Shown one piece after another: positions 22,811 to 34,639 of a stretch of DNA of 64,000 bases. The number at the start of each line of letters is the position of its first letter. Within the stretch, counting starts at the first letter, position 1. The notes beneath the pieces were generated by a model, which worked only from the letters and a program-made list of their open reading frames with translations, was not told the origin of the DNA and did not search any database. Made by a program: the position numbers and the translations under genes. The DNA is from Colocasia esculenta (taxonomy: Eukaryota > Streptophyta > Magnoliopsida > Alismatales > Araceae): NCBI GenBank assembly GCA_014218235.1, contig CM024759.1, positions 75,413,079 through 75,477,078 on the forward strand, written 5' to 3'.

Positions 22811-23165
22811 ATACCTTATTTACATTCCATATCATTTAAGTAAATGTTATAATTTGATGTTTCATTTACTTAAGATATTACATGTAAATAAGAAAGTACC
22901 CCCCATTTGAATCCAATAAAATATCAGAAAAATCATATCTATTACCAATAAAAAGTCAACTCTCCCACCAAAGAAGAAAAATATGATTTTTACGATTCCA
23001 TCAAAATAGCGTCTTTCTAATTTCTCACAATTTGGCCTATCTAAAAATTTCATAATTCAAATAAAGCTAGTAGAATGCTAAGAATCTAAGGTCCGGTGAA
23101 AAATGATAAACACACATATGACTTCTCCAAGGAGCCCTCTCCTACTAAAGGAAAAGTCAAACATG
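22811..23165. repeat. Module shared with the palindromic hAT element
   Basis: About 350 bp beginning CTTATTTACATTCCATATC and running through TTTGAATCCAATAAAA and AAAAAGTCAACTCTCCCACC to ATGACTTCTCCAAGGA. It matches each inverted arm of the hAT element at about 44731-45055, with point differences. It lies inside the LARD internal region, and only one arm is present here. Confidence 0.85.
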
Positions 23166-24348
23166 TTCATCTCTTAATTTACCTTAATATGACTTGTACA
23201 TTGATATGCTATTATCTCCAATTCTAAATAAGAATTAGTAAATGAATGGTTCAACCAATCATATATATTTCATGACCATTCTCGTGATATATTCTTCCGT
23301 TGACTTTCCCACGTTCTTGGATTTTAAAGTATTATACCACTACAATGAATCAGTTAATCCTCATTTACCTCCATTCCTCACTAAATCAAGTGAAACTCTT
23401 TAATAACTCAAATGTGTGGAACACTCACACAATTGATGACTCAAAGTTTTGAGATCATTTTAAATCTCACAAACCGTATACACAGTGTAGGATTGAATCT
23501 ATTTATGTCTATTGGAGTAGACAACCAAACAAAATAGTGAAGAAAAGAAGTAGGAAAATATCCAATTAGGGAGAATTTTGAAGAAATGCAAGGATATGCA
23601 AATACATTGCACAAGAATTTGGACTTAGTGAAATGACTCCTTGATCAATTACATCCTCTATAGGTTTAAACTCATCAAATTTTTCCTTCTAACTATCCTA
23701 AGAATCAAATGCCTCATAGTTGAGTTAAATCCTAAAGTTTTGCTTTAATTAATAAACAACATGGCATGTTAATGCACACAAACAATTGGACTTGGAATCA
23801 GTAGGAAAAGTATCAGTAGAGTTAACTTCATGTCTTCTAAGAGTCAACCTCAATCAGGTGATTGTAGTTTTGATTAATTATCCATCACGTAGAGTTGATC
23901 TTGTAATTTCCCAATATCAACCTCACATATGAGTATAGTCAACTTAACCTCCACTTGGAGTTAACTTCAAGCCATATCTTTCTTTAAGTATTAATTAGAC
24001 ACTTAACTAGTGTTAACCTGATCTCTATGTAGTGTCAACCTAAGAAGTAATCAGGGTCAACACACTTAATAGACCTTTTGACTTTATGAATTTTCATACG
24101 CTATAAAAGACTTGTGTTAAATATTTGTTACCTTTAGCTGGATATATCAAAACCAAGGACTCAACATAAATCATCTATCCTATCTCAAAATCCTACAAGA
24201 AAAAGGCACCATTTAATCATGGAGATTAATGTATCAAATAACTAGATACATAATGTAACAATTGTATTAATAGTATGAATCAGAAAAGCTGAGTTTTAAA
24301 TCACATGATGGACTAACTAAACTTAAATTTGTTTGCTCAGCCAGCGTA

Positions 24349-24768
24349 ATGGGAGAAGAAACACAATGGAAAGAGGTTCGACATGCAATGGACAACCTTG
24401 CTCAATCCTTAGAGCGAGTAGTTCCCGTTGATGACCATGGAAAAATGGAACTGCATAAGGACATTAAGAGCCCAAACTCTCAAGAAATAGTGAATATTAC
24501 AGTGTCCATACGGAAGAAGAAAATTCTTCCCAATAATAGAGAAATAGCTGGCAAACAGAAGATGAAGCGGAGCAAAGAGAACAAAAGGAGTAAGAAGGCC
24601 AAAAAGCAAGCGAAGGAAGCTTGTGCGTGTTGTCATAAATCAAGCCATGTCAAAAACAATTGTTGGTGGAGACAAGGAGCATGTTTAAAGTGCGGAAATC
24701 TAGAGCATCGGATATCAGAATGTCCTGTGCTCTCTCAGAGCAAAGACAAGAGTTCAGGAAGACCTTAA
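24349..24768 (+). pseudogene. gag: Gag remnant with double zinc knuckle
   Basis: A 139-codon frame from an ATG at 24349. The middle is very Lys/Arg-rich (about residues 50-88), followed by two CX2CX4HX4C zinc knuckles (about residues 90-103 and 113-126). A double knuckle with this spacing is typical of the nucleocapsid end of Tekay/Del chromovirus gag. The capsid core upstream and all of pol are missing. It may be a retained nucleocapsid-like peptide or just a relic; the intact frame slightly favours some recent constraint but is too short to decide. Confidence 0.7.
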
Positions 24769-25374
24769 GTTATAAGGAGAATGGACTGAAGTCATTAGAA
24801 ATAATCCTTGTATATAAGTCAATAGGACTAGAGTATAGCGAGAAGTACTTGAACTTAGTTATTATAGTATGTCAAAACTTGGTAAGTTTTGCCAATCAAT
24901 GTAATTTCGCAAGGCAGATTATGGATTTCTGTAATAGAAATCTTATGTGATAAATAAAACTCTTGTTGTCTATCTTTACTTATCAACCTCGTCATACCTT
25001 ATTACTCTTTTCCGGAATATGTACTTATACAACTTTCTAAGAGTTAAAGTTATTTCTTGACGGGGAAAATCTTAGGAGTAACATGCTATTGCCGGCAATA
25101 AGAAACATAATGGAGAATGTATTTAATTGAATCCATGATCATAACTTGGTTCCATAAGATCTAAAATTGCTAATTTAGACTTCCATCAATCATTGGTATC
25201 ATGATGACAAGTTGTATAAAAGTGTATATATTACATGACATGGTAATCATAATAAGATTGGTGAAACTAATCTGAATTAGATAAAGATTCAAAAACTGAA
25301 AACTTACATATTTGTGATCCATCCAAACTAGTCAAGAAGTTTGGAGGACCAAACTCTTTTTAGTGGGGGAGAAT

Positions 25375-28300
25375 TGTAACACCTTGGAAATTTTTAGTTG
25401 TTGAAAAACTTGAAAAATAAGGTTATTAGACTTAACCATTATTCTTAAATTGAATTAATTTATATTTGCAAATGTTTAGTATTAATTAACATTTCCCCAG
25501 TGTCGTACATAGAGGTGCGCGCTCCCACAGGTGACACCGAAAAACGATAACGAAATAAAAATCCGAGAACACCATAATTTCCAGAAAAATGTGGAGATCT
25601 CAGAAATATAAATATCCAAATTTTTCGGCATTCGGACTTCGAGGATAAGTCGACGCGACTATTTTTCGGGTGATTTTTCAACTAGTGTAAAATAAATTCT
25701 AAAAATTAAACTAAAATCACCATAATTTGTAGAACCATAACATTAGCTTGTGGTTGAAATTTTAACACTAACGGACCCCATTTGAATACATAAAAATGAT
25801 GATCTTTGGGCCAGCCGAATTAGAGGCTATTTACGGTAATGATTTTATGGGGATTTTTGGTTTGGCTACGTGGGAGGCGTTGAGAAGGCCACAACGCTTG
25901 GGTAGAAGCTTCTATACTTATGCCTTAGGTGTAAGCACTGGAAGGCTTGCATGGGAAACGTGTTGCCCATGGAAACCAAATGGTTTCTATGGTAACACCT
26001 GGGCGGCCAACGTGCCGTTGTGCATGGAGGGTATGCTGGGTTATAAAAACCCTTCACCAGGCAACATCCAGCCTTTCTCTCTTTCACCTCTGCTGCGTTT
26101 GGCTGTTTTGCTGAGGTGTATTGTTGCTGTCGTTGTTGTGTTGCTGCCATTGCACTTGCTAACATCTTGTTTGGATGATGTTCCTTGCTGCTGGGACGTG
26201 AGGAAGCTGCTGCTGCTGTATGGGTTGTTGCTTCCATCACTTGTGCTAAAGGTGTCACAAGTAGCAGCTGTAGGAGTATAGTGTTTGCACTCTTGGCATT
26301 AACATCCTTCTTCCAGTTGAGAAATCATCAAAGAAAAGACTTCACCTTCTCAAATCAGGTAGAATTCTCTTCCTTTTCCCACTCTTGCTTGTGTGGTTGT
26401 TGAAGCTACATTGTTCTTGTGCTTTTGCTGTCGGGAAGAAGCTGTAATTGCTACCTGTCATGTTGTTGTGCAACTGAGTCTATAAAGAATCCTTGTTCCT
26501 CAAGCACAGAGTGCATCTGTGAAGACTACTCCGTGCAAGATTTCCTTATTTCCCTCTGTTTGGTGGATTTCTTTACTAGAGAAGAACTCTCACTACTTAG
26601 AAAGGTAGGATTCAATTCCCAATTCTCTTCCTTTCCACTCTTGGATTGACAGTTGAAGTGATTCTTATCATGTGCTTGTCATTCTTTAGTTCTGGAAGCA
26701 TGATCATGGTAAGAATTAAGCTTTCATCATGTAAGATCTTGTGTTTGGCTATGAGAGATAATCCAATTCTTGTCCTTCCATTTTATCTTGTCTGAATCTG
26801 AAACCATGTTGATTTCACTATGTAGAGTAGACTGAACTATGACAGTTCTTTCTACTATTGAGGAATGATTCATTGTGAGGATTTCAAGTTAGTGTGTGCT
26901 TTGATAAGTGTTTTGATAAATAATGAATGGAATAAGAGGAAGAAAGTTAGGAGTATTACTTTTCCAGTAAACCCTCCTTTGAGTTTGACTTCTTGTTGAT
27001 CATTCATGTGAATCATGTTCCATGATTTTCCTTCACTTTCTTGTCATGTTGACTTCAGATTTGAGGTTAAGATCATGTTTGGATAAGTCCTAATCATGTT
27101 AGGAATGATAGAAGAGTTTCATAGTACCATTTATAGTTGATTTAGAATCATTTCTGAAAGTTTGAGCAAGATCTGTCGACAGACGAACACCTGGCTGTCG
27201 ACAGGAACTCATAGCCAGAAGTCTGAATTCTTCACCTGTAGGGATCTGTCGACAGATCCATTGCTTTCTGTCGACAGATCCATACAGAACTGAAGTCCTA
27301 ATGTCTGGAAAGCCAGTCCTGTCGACAGCAACCTTGTGTCTGTCGACAGATAACAACAATACATGTCTCCAGCCTTTGTTTTACTCCATTTCTTGATACA
27401 AATTCTACCCAATTGTACCAACCATTAGTCCACCTATATGTTGTGGTTTTTAATACCTAATCACCTACTAAAACCAGTCATGAACCTTTCTTTCCACCAT
27501 GAATCATTTTTCTAAAAGTTCCGAACGAAATTGATCCCGAAGGGTTACCAATTTCTGAAATCAGTGAGGAAACAGAACTCCTTCATTCTTGTGTGTAAAT
27601 TTTGAATGAATTCTTGTATATCCTTGACTCATTACAATAATGAGTGTGTGATGATGACAATTTGTGAGTCTCAGACTCGTTTAAGAAATTATGCCAGGCA
27701 AAAAGGGCTGGTTCAGTCCTGGGGGGAGCGCCCGAATTCATCAGTGGCCGCACGGGGGCAAATTTGTCAGTGGCCGTGCAGGGGTGATAAGGACATCGTG
27801 GATGTTGGCATACATCAGTTCGTGTTTGATTAGACATCATATCATACTTGTGTGTGTAAAAATATGTCTGATTGTCAGTGGCTGCGCGAGGGCAAATTTG
27901 TCAGTGGCCGTGCGGGGGCGATAAGGACATCATGGATGTTGGCACGCATCAATTCGTGTGTGATTAGTCATCAAGATACACATGTGTGTGTGAATACGTG
28001 CTTGATTTTGAACTTAAGTGACATCCTAAGTTATTGATCATGCTTCTATATTATCCTAGTTCTACATGTGTTATTGAATTGACCCATTCGTTCATAGCTT
28101 TGAACACTCATTGTTAATAATGTTCATATTCTTATCTTGAGTTCATATATCAGTGCTAGCAATACATATTCGTTCTTACCTTGAGCATTTACATCTGAAT
28201 CCTTTTCGTTAAAGGAATTGAGTTCTACTGGGCTAGTTAGCTCATTAAACCCTACTATTTCAGGTATCTACAATTCTAGAAGGCGGGAACTTCGGGATTT

Positions 28301-28514
28301 GTGTGTGGAGAGATCGACCATGGTGGCATTTTTTTTTTTTTTTTTTACGATTGTAAATCAAGAACCCTGTAACATCTATTGGATGACAAATAATACTTGT
28401 TATTTAGTGAAGCTTCTGAGCAAATGTCCTGTTCAATTAGTATAATTTTACTCTCGATTTCTCGTTCGTTCACGTTCTGGCATTTATAGATATATTAAAT
28501 GACGGGACGTGACA
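25375..28514 (+). repeat. 3' LTR of the LARD-like element
   Basis: 3140 bp, TGTAACACC...GACGTGACA, collinear with the 5' LTR with scattered substitutions and short indels (for example near 26817-26830). The palindrome array is at 27173-27349 with spacing 22, 51, 22, 51, 21. Confidence 0.93.
27173..27349. repeat. CTGTCGACAG palindrome array in the 3' LTR
   Basis: Six copies start at 27173, 27195, 27246, 27268, 27319 and 27340. All six are perfect here, including the last one, which is imperfect in the 5' LTR. Confidence 0.95.
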
Positions 28515-28532
28515 GACACCCCTAACTAGGAC

Positions 28533-29052
28533 AATCATGCATATTCTCTCCATAACATCTCCCTCCCTAAAAGTAGAAATATAGTTAGTTTAAATGAACT
28601 AAATAATATGACCATTTTTGTACTGCCAAAAAAAACTAAGAAATCATATTCCCACCGTAACATCCCCCTCCCCAAAAATAGAAATAAAGATAGTTTAAAT
28701 GAACAAATAATATGACTATTTCTGTACTACCAAAAAATAACTAAGAATTTAAATTATACTATTCTCTCCATAACATCCCCTCCCCAAAATAAAAATAATG
28801 GTAGTTTAAATGAACTAAATAATATGACTATTTATGTACTGCCAATTTTTTAAAAAGTTAAATAATCTTATTCCCTCCATAACATCCCCATCCCAAAAAA
28901 TAGAAATATAAGTTGTTTAAATGAACTAAATAATATGACTATTTATGTACTACCAAAAAATAACTAAAATTTTTAAATAATCCATTCTACTTTAATGCAC
29001 ACCAACAAATTACTATTCCCGACTAAACATCCCTTAAAAAAGTAAAAAAATA
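28533..29052 (+). repeat. Helitron-like unit 2, right part, with 110-bp tandem repeats
   Basis: Continues the unit interrupted at 18353. Four imperfect repeats of about 105-111 bp carry the TTTAAATGAACTAAATAATAT box or close variants (near 28589, 28694, 28805, 28915). With the left part the uninterrupted unit is about 575 bp, matching unit 1. Confidence 0.5.
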
Positions 29053-29870
29053 TCTATACTATTATAATATAACTTAGTTTTGGTATTATCACGTGGCAAC
29101 ATCAGCATGAGTATTTTCCCTCCAAAAATTTATTTACCTACCCTTTCTCTTATTTGAAAGATACCTAGCAAACTCTATCTATTTTACTCATTTAAAATTC
29201 AAAAGCATTTCTCTCTTTTACTCAATCAAAAAATTAACTTTCTTTCTTTTTACTCACACACTAACTTTCGTCCTTCCTACTACAATTCACTAGAAATCAC
29301 CTACTAACTTTTGTACAGGAACATGTATACTGCAAAATGAGTAGATAATAATTTGATTAGTTGGATATGAAATATGCTTAATTAGCCTAACCACTGATTT
29401 TATTACAGTACAAGAACATGTATATTGCAAATGAGCACATTGGAAGCAAATCATTCTATGATTTCACATATTTGAGGGCATATATATCTATATTATTATT
29501 ATAATAAAACACAATTCTAAATATTACCACACGTTGACAGCACTATGATGATTTTTTAATTTTCCTGTCAACAAAATTATCTTCCTACTCTCTCTCTCCA
29601 ACTTTCTCTCCTATTAAACTTTTTCAAAATATATCTAAACATTCAAAAAACACTCAACCTCACTCTCACCCTTCTTAAAACAATAAAAACTTGCTAATAT
29701 AATTTCCCCCTCTTTTCTTTCCCATTAAACATCTCTCCATTCCTAAAAACTCATGTCTTTATTTAAAATCTACTTTCATAAATAAAAAATATTAATATCA
29801 TGTATACTATTTATAAAATTTATTAATTCAAATCTAACAATTTTTCGTACAATAAACGGACATAAAACTA
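29053..29870 (+). repeat. Helitron-like units 3 and 4
   Basis: TCTATACTATTATAATATAAC at 29053 and TCTATATTATTATTATAATA at 29487 are further starts of the same type in the same orientation, each followed by a CACG-containing segment. The body of unit 3 lacks the 110-bp repeats. A CTAGT at about 29867-29871 could be a Helitron-like 3' end but has no clear hairpin before it. Confidence 0.35.
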
Positions 29871-30610
29871 GTACAACTTATATTTGCCACTTATTTGGAA
29901 TTTTTGGATATTACAACTTAAAGGGGATGGGATTCCTTGAACCATGCACATATACGTTGCTTTAATTTGCCTGCGGTTATTACAATAAGGTTTGAGCGGC
30001 CAGGGTCAAAATGTGGACCACATGCAACATGTAATGGGATACAAAGTGAATGGATAATACCATAGAGGGGATGGATGTCATGATTGGTCCGGAGAAAGGC
30101 CAGCTGAGGACAGCTCACTGATCATGATGTGCGTTTATCGTCTGTGTATGTGTGTGCGTGTGAGTGAATGAGAGACTGCATTGATGGTACTTGTATCAAC
30201 TTTTGGACAAAATGGTAATTGTGTCAACAACATATCGATATGGCACGTGTGGATGTGTACATATGGTGATTCTATTTTGATCCTTTTATTTGTAAATATT
30301 CTTACGAGCTTTTTATCTTTTCAGAACTATCTTATCATTTGCACATTATTCTAATGTTTTTTTACGTGAATATAATGTCAAATCTATCGTGGATAAAAAT
30401 ATTCCTCTCACCTATAAAATTATGTTTTTTATGGAAAATACTTAGAAATAAATAAAAAGTGTCGAAGAGGGAATTAAAAAGAGAGTTGAAGATAGGAACA
30501 AAAGAGAGTTTGAGAGATAAAATCTACCCCATATGCACTGCCCGTGCATATTATGAGTACCATATTTAGGTAGGTGCTTCCCACCTAAATCTACCCCCTA
30601 ATACTACTAA
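29871..30610. other. Spacer, no gene recognised
   Basis: A mixed-composition stretch. GTGTGTGCGTGTGAGTGAATG near 30150 is low-complexity. No coding frame or repeat boundary is supported. Confidence 0.45.
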
Positions 30611-31093
30611 CTAGATCTCTACCCGTGCCTTGCATGATTTTTTTCTAAATATATATTTAATTATAATAAATTTATAAATTATAAATTAAATTTGATATGA
30701 TTGTTATTAATAATAATAGAGGAGTATTATATAGAAGAAAAGAAAACCTAATTTTTATGCGGAACACTAAATAGATCAAATATGAGAGATACATATTATA
30801 ATGGAGGCGAGTACTTATATTTTTAGATGGGGCGTGGCGGATTGAATAAAAAATACTATTTTTTGTCAAGGGCGGGCCAAATGGAGAAAGGGAGAGGATT
30901 TGAATTTTAAATCCCGCTGAGTTTGCTGCTTACGGTGGCAGCACATAAAGAGAGAAAGAAATACAAAAATAGAGAGAAAGAAGAAGGGGGATAATTTTAG
31001 GCGGTATCACATATCTCAGTTTAAGCGGGAAAAGAAAAATTCTGGTGCTGCCACGTGTACTTCTAAGATTGAGTTTTATTATAATAGTATAAA
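30611..31093 (-). mobile_element. Short Helitron-like element
   Basis: On the minus strand it runs from TTTATACTATTATAATAAAACTC at 31093 through a CACGTGGCAGCACC segment, also seen in the plus-strand units, to GGCACGGGTAGAGATCTAG at 30611, followed by T. Plant Helitrons end in CTAG and insert before T. The 5' end lacks the perfect TC and the 3' hairpin is weak, so the call rests on overall similarity. Non-coding, 483 bp. Confidence 0.45.
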
Positions 31094-32582
31094 TAATAAT
31101 AATAACCAATTTCAATTCAAATTCTAGAGGGAGGACCCACTGTTTGATTTTCTAATTTGAATTCAAGTATTTCTCTTTGTTTGGTTGTGTGTGTAAAATT
31201 TTATATCATATTAGATATCTAAGAAAGTTAAAAAATCTTAAATATGAGATATTTTTCTACATATTTAGATGTGTTAACGGGATTTACACGTACGTGTGGG
31301 CCGAGCCCTAAGTGGTTCGAGGGGGCTTGAGTCGGAAACCAGTTAAGCGGGCGCGACGCACGCGAGCCCAATGTGTTTGTTTGTTTGTTTGTTTGTTTTT
31401 TTGTTTTTACATTGGATTTCCTTCTTTACATTTTTCTCTTCGTGTGTGCTATTTTTTCGACTCGCGTTGTCCAACACATGTCCTGTGATTTTTTTAAGAT
31501 TGAGTTCGTGGGCGACGTCCATGTTGGAGTGCACGTACGTTCGTCGCGAATGATTGTCGGATCTTGAGAGAATCTTGTCGACGAGCCTCTGCATCGTAAA
31601 ACGACAATATATTATCTAAGGACAGTCGACACGTCAATACTTCAATCAGATAAAATTCTTCTGATATCTGTGAACGCATTATCTATCTATTTCATACATC
31701 ACTCTTACTATTTTTCTTACACCCACATGACAAAAGAAAATTGCATCTTTGTTCATGGAATTCTCTGAAACATCACATGATTCAGGGTGGTTTAGAGATA
31801 AGAAAAGCACGGAACTTCACAATTAAAAAAAAAACTATGATGAAGTTAACAAAGAGTATCCACACTAGGCTCTCATTATTAGAGGCCAAATATATGCTAA
31901 AGCCCTAATTCTGGAAAGCTTAGAAAAGTATAGGCTACTTGTACATGTGGTCAGTAATGATGACAGTAAAAAAGGAGCTAAAAGAAGCAGTGTTTAATAG
32001 AGCACTAGTGAAATATGTGGAAAGACAGTTGGATACCCCCAACAGGATGCAACATTAATTAATCACCCCCAGAGCAGATTATGCAATTAAGTCCTAAACT
32101 CCCCAAATTAGCAAAACTAATCAAAGGCGAGAGCTGAAATACCCACTTTCTGGAAGAACAGTTCAAGTAAGCCACTGTGCAGAAAGTTTGCAACATTCAT
32201 GTGATAATTTTATTTCCACTCAAGATGGAATATGATATAGAATTGGAGACTGACGAAGTATCCTTAGTAAGGATGACAGGCTGTTAAACCGCACGAGATG
32301 TCGGCGAAGTCCGTAGTAGTAGTCGGATGATGTCTCCTAAATGTGAAGATGGAAGAGCGGATGAAGACCTACATAGAGGACATCATTAGAAGACAAGGGA
32401 GAGAAAGATAGTACAAAGTTTCATATCTTTTCTCTATGAATGATGTTAGGTGTCTGATTGGTCGGACAAATGATTTGTCCTATTTAACGCGCGCCAACCA
32501 ATGGCTCATTTATCTGGTTTGTCTAGGTATCTCTCTTGTTATATGGTGCTTGAATTTTATGTTGTGGAAATATGTAACCCAC
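31094..32582. other. Spacer, no gene recognised
   Basis: AT-rich. A (GTTT)n tract lies at 31376-31400. A minus-strand 83-codon frame over 31343-31594 is unlike any family I know. No further structure is supported. Confidence 0.45.
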
Positions 32583-33089
32583 TAAGGGTGTTCATGATTT
32601 GGTTTGATTTATATAAAATTTTTAAGAAATCAAATCAAATCAAATTTAGACACAATCCGAATCAAATCAAATAGATGTCTTTTGAAACCAAACCAAAATA
32701 AATTCGTTTTGATTCGATTTGGTTCGGTTTAACTTGAAAATAAATAATTTTTTAAATTCTCTTAATTTTAAATAAAATTTTAATCACTTGTTTCTCTAAT
32801 AAATTATTATCAAATAAGATTTGAAATGAAGTATTAAATGTTGATGACTATATTACCCTCTATAATATATATATATATATATGTAAATATATTAAATAAA
32901 ATTTATAGATATATATAAATTAAAATTTATGATTATAATTCGATTTAATTTGATTTATAAAATTTAGAAACCGAATTAAACCGAATTTTTTTTCGATTTG
33001 ATTTGGAACCAAATTAAACTTTTTTCATGTTCAAATCGAACCAAATCAAACATGATTTTTCGATTTGAACCGAATAGTAAACACCCCTA
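32583..33089. mobile_element. hAT-type MITE, AT-rich
   Basis: 507 bp. Left end TAAGGGTGTTCATGATTTGG; right end read inversely TAGGGGTGTTTACTATTCGG. Flanking 8-mers TAACCCAC (32575-32582) and AAACCCAC (33090-33097) match at seven of eight positions. The interior is full of AAACCGAAT/ATTCGGTTT-like text. Non-coding. Confidence 0.7.
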
Positions 33090-33297
33090 AAACCCACAAT
33101 CTTTTTTAGGCAAGAGACTAATCTTAGCTATTTAATGGGTTTATGGGTTACTCCTCTCATCCATCAAAGAAGAGATACCATATACATGACTACATGTTAC
33201 CTAATTTAAGATAGAGTTTTATATACATCATTCTCTCCACTTCTATTAGATATTAATAATTTGATAATTTATTGGGTCACTTTTTTATTTGGTACAC

Positions 33298-33480
33298 TTC
33301 GGTGTGGTAGTTTAGACCACCACCTTAATACCAGATCAACTTGGGTTCTAAGCCCATAAAACCCTCTGAGAGCACTGCGCCCTCGCCAACCTTATTTTCC
33401 CTGATTTTTCCTCAACAGCACCGTACAGCCTCAAAACCTCACCATCAGGGCACCCAACCACTGGATAACTCCAACAATGC
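33298..33480 (+). mobile_element. SINE-like fragment (possible Au-SINE type)
   Basis: GGTGTGGTAGTTTAGACCACC followed by GGGTTCTAAGCCC resembles tRNA-type A and B boxes of a SINE head. I see no clear tail or target duplication. Confidence 0.3.
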
Positions 33481-33689
33481 TGGCGTTTGATAATATTTAT
33501 TTAAAATATCTAAATCTAATTCTTCATCTATTCTCTTAATCTGAAATTTTAAAAAATTTTAGACTATATTTGATATTTGAATAGACGGGAGATAGAATGA
33601 GGATATCTCTAAAATTTTGAGATTATCCTCACTTTATCCTTAATATATTTAAGATATAAGTTAAGAGGTGTTTGATAACTAACTTAAAC

Positions 33690-33800
33690 AATATCTGAAG
33701 TGTAGCACAATTGGTTAAGATGCTACACTATTATTGGGTAGGTCTTGGGTTTAAAACTTAAAACCGCTAAAAATATTCTTTTTGGAATCGATTTATAAAT
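33690..33800 (+). mobile_element. tRNA-like SINE head candidate
   Basis: GTAGCACAATTGGTTAAGATG (A-box-like) followed 35 bp later by TCTTGGGTTTAAAAC (B-box-like). No tail found; the sequence runs into the CpG-rich repeat. Tentative. Confidence 0.25.
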
Positions 33801-33804
33801 CATC

Positions 33805-34130
33805 GCCAGAGCTGACCGAGTTCCGACCGGCGATCACCGGAGCTGATCGAGTTTCGACCGACGATCGCCGGAGCTGATCGAGTTCCGACCGGCGATCGCC
33901 GGAGCTGGCTGTCGGCGAGAGTCGTCAGGTTTTGGCAGGCAGTCGCCGGAGTTGGCCGCCGGCGATCGCCTGAACGACAATCACCGAATTTCGGCCGGCG
34001 ATCGCCGAAGTTGGCCTCCGACGATTGCCGAAATCTGGCGACTAGCTGACGATTTCCGGAGCTTGCCGTCAGTGATCGCCAGATTCCGACAACGGTTGTC
34101 GAATTCCGACGATATTCGCCGCCGATCGCC
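33805..34130. repeat. CpG-rich minisatellite, about 31-bp unit
   Basis: Degenerate units of the form GATCGCCGGAGCTGATCGAG followed by TTCCGACCGGC. The first three (about 33810-33900) are nearly regular and later ones decay. Strongly CpG-rich in an AT-rich setting. Confidence 0.75.
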
Positions 34131-34639
34131 GATCTGGAAAAAATGATTCATCTTAACTTAAAAATTAAGTGATTTTTTTAGACTTAAATGATTAATTACG
34201 ATATAGTTTTAGATATTTTATCAAATAATTTGAAATCTTAAAAATTAAATATTTCAGACTTTAAACTTTCATTAAGCATCATCAAACGTGGCCTTAGTCC
34301 ATAAGTGAATAAATAAGTAATCTAGTGTATATGCATACACTTTTTGAAGTATGGAAGGGATTCAATCTCTCTTAAGATATTATTTAACCTTAAAGATTCT
34401 AAAGGAAGAACTATAACAGTTCCACTCTCTAATAATAAAGTGGTTCCGTTTATAATTACATTCCCACTATCTTTTTCTAACATTAAGATTTTATGTGATA
34501 ATTTTTAGATAAAAATATTTATAATCTATCTCCAATACGTCTAACTTTATTCTTCACAAAGAACATTCCCAATTCATAATAATAAAAAAAGTGGAATATA
34601 AATGCATAACAATGATCACAAGTCATCCCCACTATGATA

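Larger units (their letters stand above)
18900..28514 (+). mobile_element. Non-autonomous LTR retrotransposon (LARD-like, chromovirus-derived)
   Basis: A 9.6-kb element with 3.13-kb LTRs (18900-22033 and 25375-28514; TGTAACACC...GACGTGACA) and a perfect target duplication GACAC (18895-18899, 28515-28519). The primer site TGGTATCAGAGC (22037-22048) matches initiator methionine tRNA, and a purine tract AGTGGGGGAGAAT precedes the 3' LTR. The 3.3-kb internal region has no protease, reverse transcriptase or integrase; only a double zinc-knuckle gag remnant is left. LTR start, primer site, purine tract and knuckle spacing match Tekay/Del-type chromoviruses. By eye the LTRs are about 97-98% identical. 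It would need enzymes supplied by a related element. Confidence 0.92.
18354..28524. mobile_element. GC-rich hAT MITE, split by a retrotransposon
   Basis: Termini TAGGGGTGTCAAT (18354) and ATTGACACCCCTA (ending 28524), flanked by a perfect 8-bp target duplication, ACTAGGAC, at 18346-18353 and 28525-28532. Without the retrotransposon at 18900-28514 the element is about 551 bp. Both ends are packed with GGCCCGG/CCGGGCC repeats around an AT-rich centre. Non-coding. An 8-bp duplication with these ends fits hAT-family non-autonomous elements. It was already present when the LTR element inserted, because the LTR element duplicated GACAC of its right TIR. Confidence 0.88.
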
